Positions 33,275 to 34,457 of a DNA stretch of 34,457 nucleotides are shown in pieces. Both the position numbers and the translations under genes were made by a program. Position 1 is the stretch's first letter, and every line of letters starts with the position of its first letter. This DNA is from Gammaproteobacteria bacterium (lineage in GTDB: Bacteria > Pseudomonadota > Gammaproteobacteria > Steroidobacterales > XN24): assembly GCA_029287575.1 (NCBI GenBank), contig JARFQW010000077.1, positions 1 through 34,457 on the forward strand, read 5' to 3'. The notes below the pieces were generated by a model that was given only the letters and a program-made list of their open reading frames with translations, searched no databases and was not told the origin of the DNA.

Positions 33275-34456
33275 TCAGCGGTCGACGACGCGGCAGAAGA
33301 GCGCCTTCAGATACCGGCTTTCGGGAATCGCCGGGTGGCCCGGATGATCGGCGCTCTGCCCGCCGATCTCGAGAATCTGCACCGCCCGGCCGGTCTTCGT
33401 GGCGGCCCGCTGAATGGCCGTGATCAGCTCTTCGAGGCTCAGATGGAACGAGCAGCTGCACGAGACGAGCAGCCCGCCGGGCTCCAACAGCTCGAGGCCG
33501 GCGGCATTGAGCCGCTGATAGGCCGCCAGGCCCTTGCCGTGGTCCTTGCGACGCTTGATAAACGCCGGCGGATCGAGAACCACCGTATCAAATCGCTCGC
33601 CCGCCGCATGCAGCCGCTTTATCACGTCGATCCCGCTGCCCCGGTGGATCTCGGCGGCCAGACCGTTGCGGCCGGCGGCCGCCTCGACCCACTCGAGCGC
33701 CTGGGCGGACGCATCCACGAAGGTGGCCCGGCCCCCCCGCGCCGCTGCCGTGAGCCCCCAGGCACCCGTATAGCAGAAGGCGTCGAGAATACGGCCGGAG
33801 GGATACCGGGCGAGACGCTGACGGTTGTCCCGCTGGTCGAAGAACCAGCCGGTCTTCTGACCCGAGCGTATCGGGGCCAGGAACTCGACCCCCTGTTCCC
33901 GAATCGGGACTTCGTCGGGGACCTCACCGAAGGCAGTCTCCACGTATTCCGGCAAGCCCTCGAGGCTGCGCGCGCCACCGTCGTTTCTCCAGAGTATGCC
34001 CGCCGGTTCCATGACCCGCCGCATCGCCTCGACGACCGGCTCCTTCATGGCCTCGACCGTGGCGGTTCCGGCCTGGAGCACCAGCACGTCACCGAAACGG
34101 TCCGCCACGAGTCCTGGCAGCCCATCGGACTCGCCGAACACGAGCCGGTAACAGCCGTCCGGATACAGTGAATCGCGCAGCTGCCGGGCCTGCTCGATAC
34201 GGCGCGCAAAGAATTCGACACCGGGCGGTTCGTCCGGGTTTCGGGAGAGAATGCGCGCACAGATCAAGCCGTTCGGGCTCGCCCCGGCGTAGCCGAGAAA
34301 CCGCCCCTGGTCCGAAACGAGCCGGACCACCTGGCCGGGGCTCATCCCTTTCAGCGGCGTCGCCGCCGTATCCACCTCATTGCTGTACACCCACAGGTGA
34401 CCAGCTCGCAGTCTGCGATCTTCCCGGCGTTTGAGTTTCAGTTCCGGCAGGTTCAT
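33275..34456 (-). CDS. rlmI: 23S rRNA (cytosine-5) methyltransferase RlmI
   Basis: SAM-dependent methyltransferase for m5C1962 of 23S rRNA. The 393-aa protein has an N-terminal PUA domain (about 1-80, RAGHLWVYSNEVD), a linker beta-barrel, then SAM motif I (RILDAFCYTGAWGLTAA), the DPPAF motif (VVLDPPAFIKRR) and the SCSCSFHLSLEEL block with the catalytic cysteine. The ATG at 34454-34456 is one base from the right edge; the protein start matches the family (E. coli RlmI 396 aa), so the gene looks complete, but its ribosome site and promoter are outside the window. Confidence 0.95.
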   Translation of the reverse strand: MNLPELKLKRREDRRLRAGHLWVYSNEVDTAATPLKGMSPGQVVRLVSDQGRFLGYAGASPNGLICARILSRNPDEPPGVEFFARRIEQARQLRDSLYPDGCYRLVFGESDGLPGLVADRFGDVLVLQAGTATVEAMKEPVVEAMRRVMEPAGILWRNDGGARSLEGLPEYVETAFGEVPDEVPIREQGVEFLAPIRSGQKTGWFFDQRDNRQRLARYPSGRILDAFCYTGAWGLTAAARGGRATFVDASAQALEWVEAAAGRNGLAAEIHRGSGIDVIKRLHAAGERFDTVVLDPPAFIKRRKDHGKGLAAYQRLNAAGLELLEPGGLLVSCSCSFHLSLEELITAIQRAATKTGRAVQILEIGGQSADHPGHPAIPESRYLKALFCRVVDR

Positions 34457-34457
34457 G

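Overview
The window is G+C-rich bacterial DNA, almost fully coding, and most likely from a gammaproteobacterium. The best evidence is the order lptD-surA-pdxA-rsmA-(usp)-apaG-apaH at the left and rlmI / lgt-thyA-folA at the right, plus a dacA-ybeD-lipB start. Genus cannot be told from the sequence alone. I see no rRNA, tRNA, CRISPR array, insertion sequence or prophage gene, and no gene-free stretch over 300 bases.

Layout. (1) 1-9666, housekeeping: the 3' part of a D,D-carboxypeptidase, ybeD, lipB, a reverse-strand murU-like nucleotidyltransferase, then the outer-membrane biogenesis and housekeeping run lptD, surA, pdxA, rsmA, a universal stress protein, apaG and apaH. (2) 9744-10526: a short-chain dehydrogenase-like protein with an abnormal active site. 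(3) 10618-16844, plus strand: 2-aminomuconate deaminase, 3-hydroxyanthranilate dioxygenase, ACMS decarboxylase, a cyclase-family formamidase candidate, kynureninase, kynurenine 3-monooxygenase and an alpha/beta hydrolase. (4) 16911-19906, minus strand: a two-subunit 2-oxoacid:ferredoxin oxidoreductase. (5) 20167-25216, minus strand: 4-oxalocrotonate decarboxylase, 4-hydroxy-2-oxovalerate aldolase, acylating acetaldehyde dehydrogenase, 2-oxopent-4-enoate hydratase and 2-aminomuconate semialdehyde dehydrogenase. (6) 25432-26166: a divergent GntR/FCD regulator. (7) 26263-31089: small, mostly uncharacterised genes (DUF5996, several membrane proteins, an OmpA-like lipoprotein, a tRNA-binding domain protein, DUF3052, DUF3592, MAPEG, META). 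(8) 31086-34456, minus strand: folA, thyA, lgt and rlmI.

How it works together. Regions 3, 5 and 6 form one catabolic locus for tryptophan through kynurenine and the 3-hydroxyanthranilate meta-cleavage route. N-formylkynurenine is deformylated, hydroxylated and cleaved to 3-hydroxyanthranilate plus alanine. The ring is opened, decarboxylated, oxidised to 2-aminomuconate, deaminated to 4-oxalocrotonate, and processed to pyruvate and acetyl-CoA. Only the first enzyme, tryptophan 2,3-dioxygenase, is not in the window. The lower-pathway genes keep the E-H-J-I-G order of the nba cluster of Pseudomonas fluorescens KU-7 (recalled, not searched), while the F-C-D genes sit on the opposite strand with the kynurenine genes. 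A good sigma70-type promoter with a 12-bp palindrome in its spacer lies between the lower operon and the GntR gene and is the most likely control point.
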